Assembly: GCA_900114885.1 (NCBI GenBank)
Contig: FOUN01000009.1
Location: 62,001 to 126,000 of the forward strand
DNA: 64,000 nucleotides
Direction: 5' to 3'
DNA from: Psychrobacillus psychrodurans
GTDB taxonomy: Bacteria; Bacillota; Bacilli; Bacillales_A; Planococcaceae
This document shows positions 54,620-63,519 of this stretch, one piece after another. A program made the position numbers and the translations under genes. Every line of letters begins with the position of its first letter. The stretch's first letter is position 1. The notes beneath the pieces are model-generated. The model did not search any database, was not told the origin of the DNA, and saw only the letters and a program-made list of their open reading frames with translations.

Positions 54620-55857
54620 TGGTCATGGTCATCTAAAAAGTCTTTACTAAAACTTGTTTTTGATTCCAATGAAGGTTTCTTTTTTAATTTCATACCACGT
54701 TTAATACTATTTTCTCCGAATTTCCCTTGCAATTGTTCCACAAGCTTTAATATTGGCTCTTCTTTAGCATGTTCTTCAAAATTAAAAATAGATAGTTGTT
54801 CGACTGATTCTCCTTTATCATAGACATTGTTCACTGTTACACCTAGTAAGCGAACTGGATCCCCATTCCAAGAAGCTTGAAATAGATCTAATGCTAATTG
54901 ATTTATTTCTTGTTCTTTATAGAGACGGTTAGTTACAGTTTTACTTCTTGTTTTGTTTTTCCAATTAGCGTCACGTATATGTATCGTAATGGACCGTCCA
55001 GCTAGATTTTTGGCATCAAGTCTAGCAGCTACTTTTTTCGATAAACGAATAAATACTTTTTCAAGGTCCACTATATTCGTTTCATCAAATGGCAGTGTAG
55101 TTGAATTCCCAACACTTTTCGTGTCATATATTGATTCAGGATCTACCTCCCTATTATCAATCCCATTCGCCCGATTTTGAAGCCGGACTCCATTTTTCCC
55201 AAGTTTTTCTTTTAGTAAATTAGGACTTGCACTTGCTAGATCTCCTATAGAAATAATACCAATCGTTTCTAATTTTTTTGCAGTACTCTCCCCAATTCCA
55301 TGCATATCTATTACTGGGAGTGGCCATAAGATTTCATTTACTTGTCTTTTCCGCAAAACAGTTATGCCCATAGGCTTTTTTAGATTGGATGCCGTTTTCG
55401 CAAGAAACTTGTTAGGGGCAATACCAATGGAACAAGGCAAATCTAGCTCTCGTATAATGCGATCCTGAATAGATCTTGCAAAACTCACTGCATCGTTGTT
55501 CATATCAACTTCCGTTACATCCATATACCCCTCATCTATCGAAACAGGCTCTACAAGATGTGTATAGGACCTTAAAATTTCGAATATTGCTTTAGAAGCG
55601 ATTCGGTAACGTTCAAAATTTGGAGGTAATAATATCAGTTCAGGACATTTTCGTTTAGCCTCCCACACGGACATTGTTGTATACACCCCTCTAGCCCTTG
55701 CTTCATAAGAGCATGTAACTAGTATTCCCCTTCTCTCTTTAGGATTACCTGCAATTGCAATTGCTTTCCCTTTTAACGAGGGGTCATGTGCTTGTTCGAC
55801 TGATGCATAAAAGCTATTCATGTCTAAATGAAATATAATCCTATGTTTTCCCGACAA
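54610..55857 (-). CDS. dinB: DNA polymerase IV (Y-family, DinB/PolY1)
   Basis: 415 residues from TTG 55857 (GGAGGG upstream). The first catalytic Asp is in HLDMNSFYASVE; the palm motif SIDEGYMD has Asp-Glu; a helix-hairpin-helix lies in DMHGIGESTAKKLETIG. The beta-clamp motif is EQLSIFNF near the C-terminus. Translesion polymerase. It corresponds to B. subtilis yqjH by neighbourhood. No LexA box was seen upstream, in contrast to the UvrX-type gene at 20 kb. Confidence 0.95.
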   Translation of the reverse strand: MSGKHRIIFHLDMNSFYASVEQAHDPSLKGKAIAIAGNPKERRGILVTCSYEARARGVYTTMSVWEAKRKCPELILLPPNFERYRIASKAIFEILRSYTHLVEPVSIDEGYMDVTEVDMNNDAVSFARSIQDRIIRELDLPCSIGIAPNKFLAKTASNLKKPMGITVLRKRQVNEILWPLPVIDMHGIGESTAKKLETIGIISIGDLASASPNLLKEKLGKNGVRLQNRANGIDNREVDPESIYDTKSVGNSTTLPFDETNIVDLEKVFIRLSKKVAARLDAKNLAGRSITIHIRDANWKNKTRSKTVTNRLYKEQEINQLALDLFQASWNGDPVRLLGVTVNNVYDKGESVEQLSIFNFEEHAKEEPILKLVEQLQGKFGENSIKRGMKLKKKPSLESKTSFSKDFLDDHDHHK

Positions 55858-56193
55858 TTTACTTCCCTCCTTTTCTTTATCTATAGATTTAAACTTAGAA
55901 TGACAACAGTATACAATTTAATATTATAAATCTACTCGATATTGAATTGTGAATTCTTCGTATAGAAATTCCTGCTCCTTCACTTACTGATATGGAAAGT
56001 TTAGTGAAAGAGAAAAAAAGTAAATATGAATTTATTATAAGAATAACTATGAATACCTTGCAATTTTGAATGTATATATTTATAAAACATCGCTGTGTTT
56101 AAAAATTTAGTAATCTCAGTACATAAGTTTACAAAGATAATAATATAAATTATATTAGAGACTTTACATTTTTCTAATTCTATACAAATTATA

Positions 56194-56208
56194 ACTGAAA
56201 ATTTCAGT
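56194..56208. promoter_or_regulatory. 15-bp perfect 7-1-7 palindrome before the COG0523 operon
   Basis: ACTGAAA-A-TTTCAGT, 90 bases upstream of the GTPase start. The 7-1-7 architecture is that of Fur-family operators, but the half-site differs from Fur, Zur and PerR boxes. It may be an operator of a metal-type regulator. The remainder of 55858-56297 is AT-rich without a gene. Confidence 0.4.
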
Positions 56209-56297
56209 CAGAATGTAAATACTAATGCAACACAGGATAAAAGCATATAATTAACAATTACAATATAAGATGCTTTAACAAGGAAGGGAGAGGTTTA

Positions 56298-57272
56298 ATG
56301 GGAACCCCTACTAAAATTCCCGTTTACATTTTAGGTGGATTTCTTGGAAGTGGAAAGACAACTGTATTGCTGAAAATGCTAGAACATTGTAAAGAAAAAG
56401 GTCAAAAACCTGGGATAATACTAAATGAATTAGGCAGCGAAAACGTGGAGGGACATTTGTTTGAAGGCAGAAAAGTATTTGAACTCTTAGATGGTTGTAT
56501 TTGCTGTACCATTCAAGATGATTTAAAAGAAACAATGAATATGTTAATAGAAGAAATGAACAGAAGTTCCTTGGACGTTTTATTCATTGAAGGAACTGGT
56601 GTGGCAAACCCACTGGAAATACAAGAAGTCCTGTTGGGTGATCCATATATAGACCAGTTTGAAATCATGTCTATTATAACGGTACTTGATGCCAGTAATT
56701 ATTTGGAGTATCAAAGTTTTTTTACGAGTTCAGCAGAAGTCAGGAACTTAATGAAAGAACAGATTATTTGTGGAAGTCTCTTACTCTTAAACAAAACAGA
56801 CCTGATCCACTTTAAACAACTTGAGAAAGTTATAAACAAAATAGAAGAAATAGCCGGAAAAGACAAAGAAATAATACCTTGTACAAATGGTATAGTCGAC
56901 CCGAAAATACTTTTTGATAAGAGGTTTCAGTCTTTCTCTATCAATCCGCTTCAAACAGATATTAACTCTCATCATCATGATCATCATTCTACTGTGTTTG
57001 CATTTAAGTTGGAGGGTATCCCATCATTACCCAAAAAAACTTTTGAAAAATGGTTTAAAGAACTTCCAAGCAACGTTCTAAGAGGGAAAGGGTACATTCA
57101 AATAGAAAACTCTAGTGATCTACTGAGTTTTCAACTTGCTTCAAAGAAAGTTAAATTTATACCTGTACCTTTCACTAATAATAAAAAAACCGTCATCATT
57201 TTGATTGGAACAGACCTTCATAATGAAGATTTGAACAATCATTTTAAACTATTATTAGAGGGAGTATTATAA
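56298..57272 (+). CDS. COG0523-family metal-chaperone GTPase (CobW/YciC type)
   Basis: 324 residues. Walker A GGFLGSGKTT (13-22), the COG0523 metal-site CxCC in GCICCTIQDD (Cys67, 69, 70), Walker B LFIEGTGVANP and base motif NKTD. There is a His/Asp-rich stretch SHHHDHHS and a C-terminal CobW_C domain (VLRGKGYIQIE). The family delivers Zn, Co or similar metals; YciC/ZagA of Bacillus is Zur-controlled. The next two genes are YcgR/YcgQ-like, also zinc-linked, so zinc allocation is the best inference. Confidence 0.9.
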   Translation: MGTPTKIPVYILGGFLGSGKTTVLLKMLEHCKEKGQKPGIILNELGSENVEGHLFEGRKVFELLDGCICCTIQDDLKETMNMLIEEMNRSSLDVLFIEGTGVANPLEIQEVLLGDPYIDQFEIMSIITVLDASNYLEYQSFFTSSAEVRNLMKEQIICGSLLLLNKTDLIHFKQLEKVINKIEEIAGKDKEIIPCTNGIVDPKILFDKRFQSFSINPLQTDINSHHHDHHSTVFAFKLEGIPSLPKKTFEKWFKELPSNVLRGKGYIQIENSSDLLSFQLASKKVKFIPVPFTNNKKTVIILIGTDLHNEDLNNHFKLLLEGVL

Positions 57273-57328
57273 ATCCTCTATAAATTTTTACGGAACTTAC
57301 AAATTTTTAGAGATTCGGAGGATAAACC

Positions 57329-58333
57329 ATGAGAGGTCAAGGAATTTCAACATGGAAGGAAACTGCGATTACAGTAATATTTGGCGTAATTGTTTTTTCT
57401 TTTATAGCTGCAGATTATATACAAATACATTTTGAAATTCCTAAGGTTTGGCTTAATGCTGCTACAATTTTTTTAAGTATAGTTTTAGAAGCATTACCTT
57501 TTGTCTTTTTAGGTGTATTTGCATCAGCTTTAATTCAAACTTTTGTTTCTGAAAATACTATTCAGAAACTGATTCCCAAAAATCCTTTAATTGCAATTAT
57601 ACCTGTTGCATTATTAAGCGCATTATTTCCAGTATGTGAATGTGCTATTATTCCAGTTGTAAGAAGATTAATAAAAAAAGGGATGCCATTACACTTGGGT
57701 GTTATTTTTATAGTTGGATCCCCTATATTAAATCCAATTGTTTTTGCTTCTACTTATTATGCATTCCAATCTACACCGGGTATTGCGTATGCTCGAATGT
57801 TCCTAGCTCTAACATTAGCTATACTAATTGGTTTCTTAATTCACCTCTTTTATCGAAATCACAATCAATTAAAATGGACAAAAAATGAATTTTTGGATAG
57901 TTCAGTTTGGGTAAACGAAAAGAAAAGCTCAAAATTAAAAATATTAATGTTTAATGCAAGCGATGAATTTTTCGATATGGGGAAATACTTAATTTTCGGA
58001 ACAATTTTAGCTAGTCTATTTCAGACATTTTTCGATAGAGAGATTTTGGTTAGTCTTGGGGCAAACGATATAGTAGCCCCTCTAGTAATGATGGGTCTTG
58101 GATTTATTTTATCTCTATGTTCAGAAGCGGATGCGTTTGTGGCCTCTTCTTTTGCACATACATTTTCTACAGGGTCACTACTGGCATTTCTAGTATACGG
58201 ACCAATGTTAGATATTAAAAGTTCTATAATGCTATTTGCATACTTCAGAACTAAATTTGTGATTGGCTATATGATTATTATTACATTATCCGTGTATGCG
58301 ATAATTTTAGTTTTCCAATATTTATTTTTGTGA
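57329..58333 (+). CDS. UPF0718/DUF318 permease (YcgR-like)
   Basis: 334 residues with about eight TM segments in two repeats. Family motifs: ALLSALFPVCECAIIPVVRR, KGMPLHLGVIFIVGSPILNP, and in the second half LGFILSLCSEADAFVASSF and GPMLDIKSSIML. The ribosome site is CGGAGGAT. It is followed by the DUF1980 partner with overlapping ends. In B. subtilis the ycgR-ycgQ pair belongs to the Zur regulon. Transport of zinc or another metal is inferred. Confidence 0.88.
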   Translation: MRGQGISTWKETAITVIFGVIVFSFIAADYIQIHFEIPKVWLNAATIFLSIVLEALPFVFLGVFASALIQTFVSENTIQKLIPKNPLIAIIPVALLSALFPVCECAIIPVVRRLIKKGMPLHLGVIFIVGSPILNPIVFASTYYAFQSTPGIAYARMFLALTLAILIGFLIHLFYRNHNQLKWTKNEFLDSSVWVNEKKSSKLKILMFNASDEFFDMGKYLIFGTILASLFQTFFDREILVSLGANDIVAPLVMMGLGFILSLCSEADAFVASSFAHTFSTGSLLAFLVYGPMLDIKSSIMLFAYFRTKFVIGYMIIITLSVYAIILVFQYLFL

Positions 58334-58341
58334 GGTGGAGT

Positions 58342-59211
58342 ATGCAACAAGAGAGAGATTATGGTTTTCATATATTATTAAGAGGTATTATATTGATTGG
58401 TTTTTTTCTGCTTACTTTTAAGTTGGCTTTGACTGGAGATATCGAATACTATATTGCACCAAAAATGATACCCTTCTCTTACTTTGCTATAGGTGTTTTA
58501 TTGATATTAGCAGTAATACAAATTTGGAGAAGTGGTTCCAAGAATAAGATGGATCTTTTCTGTAATTGTGGTTTTGATCATAATAATAGCTCGTTCCTCC
58601 AAAGTGGTTTTATTTATTCTTTATTTTTTTTACCTATATTAATTGGATTTTGGTTTCCAGATACGATTATGGATAGTTCCATTGTCGCAAATAGAGGCAT
58701 CAACTATGGTTTAAATTCGTCCTTACATCAGACAGAATTTGGCGGGGATTCTTCAGCACTTTCTGAAAATAGTGACATAAGCTATTTGGATGAAGGAAAC
58801 ACGGTTTATAATAATAGATTAGAGCTAAAGAATGAACTACTTAATAACCCGAAAATCATTGTAAAAGATGAATTTTATTTGGATACTTTAGATATTTTTG
58901 TTAATGATTTAAATTCATTTATCGGAAAAGAAATTGAGATTATGGGTTTTGTCTATAAGGAGCCTGACTTAAAACCAGATCAATTTGTTATATCACGAGT
59001 GGCAATTGCTTGTTGTGTAGCCGATTCTTCTGTATTTGGAACTATAGCCACAACGGATATATCTCACCCAGTAGTCATGGATGAATGGATTAAAGCAACT
59101 GGAATCTTGGCGAAAACAAATGTAGATGGCCAAGATTTACCAAAATTACAAATTAAAAAGATAGAACGAATTGAACAGCCAGAGGACCCATATGTATATA
59201 TTCCCTACTAA
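58342..59211 (+). CDS. TIGR03943/DUF1980 permease-associated protein (YcgQ-like)
   Basis: 289 residues from ATG 58342, next to AGGTGGAG; the frame also has a GTG at 58330 inside the previous stop. Three TM segments lie in the first 115 residues. A long extracytoplasmic part has the DUF1980 pattern GKEIEIMGFVYKEPDLKPDQ, VISRVAIACCVADSSVFG and WIKATGILAK. Partner of the preceding permease. The Cys pair (ACCVAD) and HN-rich loop CNCGFDHNNSS may bind metal. Confidence 0.86.
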   Translation: MQQERDYGFHILLRGIILIGFFLLTFKLALTGDIEYYIAPKMIPFSYFAIGVLLILAVIQIWRSGSKNKMDLFCNCGFDHNNSSFLQSGFIYSLFFLPILIGFWFPDTIMDSSIVANRGINYGLNSSLHQTEFGGDSSALSENSDISYLDEGNTVYNNRLELKNELLNNPKIIVKDEFYLDTLDIFVNDLNSFIGKEIEIMGFVYKEPDLKPDQFVISRVAIACCVADSSVFGTIATTDISHPVVMDEWIKATGILAKTNVDGQDLPKLQIKKIERIEQPEDPYVYIPY

Positions 59212-59384
59212 CACATGAAGCATTTAAATCAATAGCCTGAAAAGGAATTCAGTAGCATAAAAAAATATAAAACAATGAACTATGTATTTTGGTCGCACAA
59301 AATTATAATTCTTGCACTTCATTTAATAAAGAATGGTTAAAAGACGCCTAGTCCTTTCTTAACATAACCTAGAAATGCTGTTGA

Positions 59385-59502
59385 TTGTAGCAAAGGTCGG
59401 ACGCTTTCCGTGGGCACGTCTTCAGCCGCTTCCTTTGCTCCTACGCAAGCTCGTCGCAAAAAACTCGCCCGTGAAAAGCGCCCACATGAAACAGTATTCA
59501 AG
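59385..59502. repeat. GC-rich intergenic repeat block
   Basis: GGTCGGACGCTTTCCGTGGG, ACGTCTTCAGCCGCTTCC, CTACGCAAGCTCGTCGC and CTCGCCCGTGAAAAGCGCCC form a GC-rich island with inverted CGCTTTCCGTGGGC / GCCCGTGAAAAGCG ends inside AT-rich sequence. It is related by motif to the blocks at 7.3 and 27.0 kb. No ORF is supported in 59212-59577. Confidence 0.6.
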
Positions 59503-59529
59503 GAGAATTTTTATATACTTTCTTATCAT

Positions 59530-59557
59530 TAAAAAAAGGTAGCTATATAAGCTACCT
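59530..59557 (-). terminator. Terminator of the mce-yqjD-yqjE-cheW operon
   Basis: Stem AGGTAGC/GCTACCT (59537-59543 with 59551-59557) and a 7-base loop, then seven T residues on the minus strand, 21 bases after the CheW-domain stop. Confidence 0.85.
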
Positions 59558-59577
59558 CACTTAACTAAAACATGAAA

Positions 59578-60063
59578 CTAGTTATTAATAGTTTCTTCTT
59601 TCTTTACTTCTTCAACATATGTTTGAATATCTTCAAAACCTTCTAATGAACTAACTAATATAGAAGCATCTACAATTGTAATCATTCGATTTTCTAGGTT
59701 TGCAACAGCTGTGAAATAACGTGTTTTCGTATAATTTACTAGACCAATTTGCTTTAGATTGTCCTGATCAATATCCAGAATCTCTTTCGCTTCTTTCACA
59801 AGAAGGCCAACCGTCATATCTTCAGTATGCATAGTAACTACTCTTGCTAACTCTTGATCAATACCGCTACGATTATACAAAACTTGTTCGAAATCGATTA
59901 TTGGCACTAGCTCTCCTCGAATCTTCATCAAACCAATTAAATAATCTGGCAAGTGCGGTATTGGGTTTACATGCTCTAATTTCTCAATGGAGACTACATG
60001 TTCAATTGAAACTGCATAATCTTCATTTCCACATTGAAATACTACTACTTTTTCATTGCTCAA
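59578..60063 (-). CDS. Stand-alone CheW-domain protein
   Basis: 161 residues from TTG 60063 (AGGAGG, 8-base spacing). The GTG at 60072 lies inside that ribosome site. CheW fold: VVFQCGNEDYAVSIEHVVSI, IPHLPDYLIGLMKIRGELVP, IIDF, and a second half GLLVKEAKEILDID, NRMITIVDASIL. It should couple chemoreceptors to CheA. No CheV receiver domain is present. Unusually it follows a peptidase gene by 16 bases in a metabolic operon. The acidic C-terminal tail (VEEVKKEETINN) is odd for CheW. Confidence 0.88.
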   Translation of the reverse strand: MSNEKVVVFQCGNEDYAVSIEHVVSIEKLEHVNPIPHLPDYLIGLMKIRGELVPIIDFEQVLYNRSGIDQELARVVTMHTEDMTVGLLVKEAKEILDIDQDNLKQIGLVNYTKTRYFTAVANLENRMITIVDASILVSSLEGFEDIQTYVEEVKKEETINN

Positions 60064-60079
60064 CAAAGTCACCTCCTAT

Positions 60080-61192
60080 TTATTCTGCCGCTACTAAAAC
60101 GATCTCTACTATTAAATCGGCTAGTTTCTCTAATTCTTCAATAGGCATGCGTTCATTTGTTGTATGAATTTCTTCATACCCTACAGATAAGATAACAGTA
60201 GGAATACCAAATCCAGCAATAACATTCGCATCACTGCCACCGCCACTAGTCTTAATCTCAGCAGTCCTTCCAATTCGCTCTACTGCACGTTTAGCAACCT
60301 GTACAACAGAATGGTGTTCTTCAAAATGGAAGCCTGGGTACATTAATTGTGTTTCAGTTACCGCTTTACCTCCAAATTTTTCAGCTGTTTCTGCAAATGT
60401 TGCTACCATATGTGCAACCTGCGCATTAAGTTTATCTTTATTGATCGAGCGTGCCTCAGAAAGAATATGCACTTCATCACAGACGATATTAGTTGCTTGT
60501 CCACCTTCAAATCGACCGATATTAGCAGTCGTTTCAGCATCTAATCTTCCTAACTTCATAGCAGAAATAGCTTTTGCAGCTAAAGTTATGGCAGAAATAC
60601 CTTTTTCAGGAGCCACTCCAGCATGAGCAGTTTTTCCAGTAATAGTTGTCCACAGCTTAGATTGGAAAGGCGCAGCTGTTACAATTCCACCGACAGTCCC
60701 ATCACTATCAATCGCATAGCCATATTTTGCAGTTAGTAAAGAAGCATCTAATTCTTTTGCTCCTACTAGACCACTTTCTTCTCCAGCGGTAATAACAACT
60801 TGTATATCTCCGTGCTCGATAGATTGCTCTTTCAAACGACGCATAGCTTCAAATAATGCGGCTATTCCAGCTTTATCATCAGCTCCTAAAATTGTAGTTC
60901 CATCCGAATATATATAGCCATCTTCTTTTATTACAGGTTTAATCCCTTTTCCAGGTACAACAGTATCCATATGAACCGTAAAGTATATTGGGTCTACGTT
61001 TGGATTAGATCCCTTTAGAGTTGCGATTAGATTTCCAGCTCCGTGACCATTTCTAGTAGCAGAATCATCTTCAATAACAGTAAATCCAAGCTGTTCTAAT
61101 TTACTTTTTAAAATAGGTGCAATTACTCCCTCATACTTTGTTTCAGAATCTATTTGAACTAGCTCTAAAAATTCATCTATTAATCGACTCAT
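60080..61192 (-). CDS. M20-family peptidase, PepT/YqjE-like
   Basis: 370 residues of the M20B group. Zinc ligands lie in VHMDTVVPG (His, Asp), LGADDKAGIA, and TAGEESGLVGA (general-base Glu, ligand Glu); the SGGGSDANV and YEEIHTTNERM parts complete the site. A dimerisation domain lies at about 180-290. Likely an aminotripeptidase. It follows the carboxylase gene by 14 bases, in the same order as B. subtilis yqjC-yqjD-yqjE. Confidence 0.92.
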   Translation of the reverse strand: MSRLIDEFLELVQIDSETKYEGVIAPILKSKLEQLGFTVIEDDSATRNGHGAGNLIATLKGSNPNVDPIYFTVHMDTVVPGKGIKPVIKEDGYIYSDGTTILGADDKAGIAALFEAMRRLKEQSIEHGDIQVVITAGEESGLVGAKELDASLLTAKYGYAIDSDGTVGGIVTAAPFQSKLWTTITGKTAHAGVAPEKGISAITLAAKAISAMKLGRLDAETTANIGRFEGGQATNIVCDEVHILSEARSINKDKLNAQVAHMVATFAETAEKFGGKAVTETQLMYPGFHFEEHHSVVQVAKRAVERIGRTAEIKTSGGGSDANVIAGFGIPTVILSVGYEEIHTTNERMPIEELEKLADLIVEIVLVAAE

Positions 61193-61206
61193 TTAAAAGT
61201 CTCCTT

Positions 61207-62754
61207 TTATAATGGAATATTACCATGTTTTTTGTTTGGTCTAGTTTCTTTCTTATTACGCATCATTTCTAATGACTGAATTAACTTAATACGTGTTTCT
61301 CGAGGGTCAATAACATCATCGACCATTCCCATTGAGGCCGCTACATATGGATTTGCAAATTTTTCACGGTATTCCTCAATCTTTTCCGCACGTACTGCTT
61401 CAGGATCATCACTTTGAGCAATTTCACGTGCAAAAATTATATTGGCAGCTCCGTTTGGCCCCATAACTGCTATTTCCGCATTAGGCCATGCAAAAACAAC
61501 ATCTGCCCCAATAGACTTGGAGTTTAGAGCAACATAAGCACCTCCGTATGCTTTTCGTAAAATAACTGTTATTTTAGGAACGGTTGCTTCTGAATAAGCA
61601 AATAATATTTTAGCGCCGTGGCGAATAATTCCACCATGTTCCTGTTTAATACCTGGGAAGAATCCAGTTACATCTTCAAACGTAATGATTGGGATATTGA
61701 AGGAATCACAAAAACGAATAAAACGTGCAGCTTTGTCTGAAGAGTCTATATCTAATCCTCCAGCCATTACTTTTGGTTGGTTACAAACTAGACCAACTAC
61801 CTCGCCTTTAATACGAGCTAGACCAATAACTATATTTTTAGCAAACTCCTTTTGCACTTCTAAGAAAGAATCTGTATCAACTATCTGTTCAATAACCTTT
61901 CTAACATCATAAGGGCGGATTGCCTCATAAGGAACGATATCTGCTAATTCAGAACGGTAATCATCTTCTTCTACTACATCAGCTAAAGGAGCTTTTTCTT
62001 CATAGCTTTGTGGTAGATAACTTAATAGCAGACGGACACTTTCTAATACTACCTCTTCAGTCTCCCCACGGAAATGTGCATTTCCACTTATAGTATTATG
62101 TACTTTCGATCCACCCAGATCTTCGGCAGAAATTTTTTCTCCGGTAACTGTTTCTATTACTTTAGGACCTGTGATAAACATTTGGCTAGTTTCATCTGTC
62201 ATAAACACAAAGTCAGTTATAGCAGGTGAATACACAGCTCCACCAGCACATGGACCTAAGATTACAGAAATTTGAGGTATAACGCCGGAATATATGGCAT
62301 TACGATAAAAAATTTGTCCGTATCCATCTAGTGAAACAACGCCTTCTTGAATACGAGCACCACCGGAATCGTTTAACCCAATAAACGGCGCTCCATTTTT
62401 TGCTGCTAAGTCCATTACGTTCGCAATTTTAAGTGCATGCATTTCTCCCAAAGCTCCACCAAAAACTGTGAAATCTTGTGAGAATAGATAAATTGGACGA
62501 CCATTCACTTTCCCGTAACCAGTTACGACCCCATCTCCAGGACCTTCTTGCTTGTCCATTCCGAAGTCTACTGTACGGTGCTTGATAAAAGGGTTTAACT
62601 CTACAAACGAATCTTTGTCTACTAGTAATTCAATACGTTCACGAGCAGTCAACTTCCCTTTTTCATGCTGCTTTTCTATCCGTTCATCTCCGCCACCAAG
62701 TTCGATTTTACGTTTACGATCATATAAATCATTAATTTTTTCATAAATATCCAT
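61207..62754 (-). CDS. Acyl-CoA carboxylase carboxyltransferase (YqjD-like)
   Basis: 515 residues with the two crotonase-fold halves of propionyl/methylmalonyl-CoA carboxylase beta subunits: GGGDERIEKQHEKGKLTARE at the start, GALGEMHALKI, NDSGGARIQEGV, LGPCAGGAVYSPAITDF, and in the second half DVTGFFPGIKQEHGGIIRHG and ILRKAYGGAYVAL. Coupled by 2 bases to the epimerase gene. No biotin-carboxylase or biotin-carrier gene is in the operon, so it either uses subunits encoded elsewhere or acts as methylmalonyl-CoA decarboxylase/transcarboxylase. Confidence 0.93.
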   Translation of the reverse strand: MDIYEKINDLYDRKRKIELGGGDERIEKQHEKGKLTARERIELLVDKDSFVELNPFIKHRTVDFGMDKQEGPGDGVVTGYGKVNGRPIYLFSQDFTVFGGALGEMHALKIANVMDLAAKNGAPFIGLNDSGGARIQEGVVSLDGYGQIFYRNAIYSGVIPQISVILGPCAGGAVYSPAITDFVFMTDETSQMFITGPKVIETVTGEKISAEDLGGSKVHNTISGNAHFRGETEEVVLESVRLLLSYLPQSYEEKAPLADVVEEDDYRSELADIVPYEAIRPYDVRKVIEQIVDTDSFLEVQKEFAKNIVIGLARIKGEVVGLVCNQPKVMAGGLDIDSSDKAARFIRFCDSFNIPIITFEDVTGFFPGIKQEHGGIIRHGAKILFAYSEATVPKITVILRKAYGGAYVALNSKSIGADVVFAWPNAEIAVMGPNGAANIIFAREIAQSDDPEAVRAEKIEEYREKFANPYVAASMGMVDDVIDPRETRIKLIQSLEMMRNKKETRPNKKHGNIPL

Positions 62755-62756
62755 AA

Positions 62757-63167
62757 TTACTTCTCTCCCCCGGTTTTGTCGACTAATTCATAAAGTACTC
62801 CATGAGATGCTTTTGGATGTATAAAAGCTACCTGAGCACCATGGGCACCAGCTTTTGCAGTCTCTTGTATAAGCCGAACTCCCTTGTCTTTCAGCTCATC
62901 CAAACGCTGCTGTATACTTGTAACGCCAAAAGCTATATGATGAATACCTTCACCTTTTTTTTCGATAAATGAATGAATCGTACTTGTATCATCGATTGGT
63001 TGAAGCAATTCTAAATGGACATTGCCGCTATCAATAAAAGCTACACGAACTTTTTCTGATACAACATCTTCAATATGTACTAGTTTTAACCCCAATGTAT
63101 CTATGTAATATGGAAGAGAGTCTTCAATACTTTTTACAGCAATACCAATATGATCAATTTTCTCCAT
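62757..63167 (-). CDS. mce: Methylmalonyl-CoA epimerase
   Basis: 136-residue VOC (glyoxalase-fold) protein with two beta-alpha-beta-beta-beta modules. IDHIGIAVKSIEDSLPYYID gives the first metal His; VHLELLQP, IHHIAFGV and GVLYELVDK give the other ligands. It interconverts R- and S-methylmalonyl-CoA. First gene of the minus-strand operon with the YqjD-like carboxyltransferase, which supports propionate/methylmalonyl-CoA metabolism. Corresponds to B. subtilis yqjC. Confidence 0.93.
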   Translation of the reverse strand: MEKIDHIGIAVKSIEDSLPYYIDTLGLKLVHIEDVVSEKVRVAFIDSGNVHLELLQPIDDTSTIHSFIEKKGEGIHHIAFGVTSIQQRLDELKDKGVRLIQETAKAGAHGAQVAFIHPKASHGVLYELVDKTGGEK

Positions 63168-63291
63168 TTTTACACCCCTTTTGTAAAACGCTTACCTTTT
63201 CCTATTGTACCTATTTCAAAAAAAAATCTCTACCTCTTGTGCATTTTTATGTTTTTGTTAAAATAAAGGTACAAGCTAAAGGAGAGAAATT

Positions 63292-63387
63292 ATGCGCAAC
63301 CAAACATTTCGTAAAATTGTTGTTTATTTAATGATTTTTGTAATGGTAATGTCTACATTACTATTCGGTCTAAGTTTCGTCCTTTAA
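63292..63387 (+). CDS. prli42: Stressosome-associated peptide Prli42
   Basis: 31-residue single-TM peptide starting MRNQTFRKIVVYLMIFVMVM and ending STLLFGLSFVL. The basic N-terminus followed by one hydrophobic helix matches the Prli42 family, conserved in Firmicutes, which anchors the stressosome (RsbR/S) to the membrane in Listeria. It has AAAGGAG 6-7 bases before the ATG and its own strong terminator. Too short for most gene finders. Confidence 0.85.
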   Translation: MRNQTFRKIVVYLMIFVMVMSTLLFGLSFVL

Positions 63388-63395
63388 GAAATAAT

Positions 63396-63440
63396 AAAAA
63401 CCAGCGAAAGCATATATATGTTTTCGCTGGTTTTTTATTT
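63396..63440 (+). terminator. Terminator of prli42
   Basis: 14-bp perfect stem (AAAAACCAGCGAAA / TTTCGCTGGTTTTT, 63396-63409 with 63422-63435), 12-base loop, T-run continuing into TTTATTTTC. It lies 9 bases after the stop. Confidence 0.92.
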
Positions 63441-63519
63441 TCTTTTAAGAAAAGTATATAAAAATCATGAACACTGTGTTTATGATAATTAAACAAATGA
63501 ATAATACCGCAATGATTTA

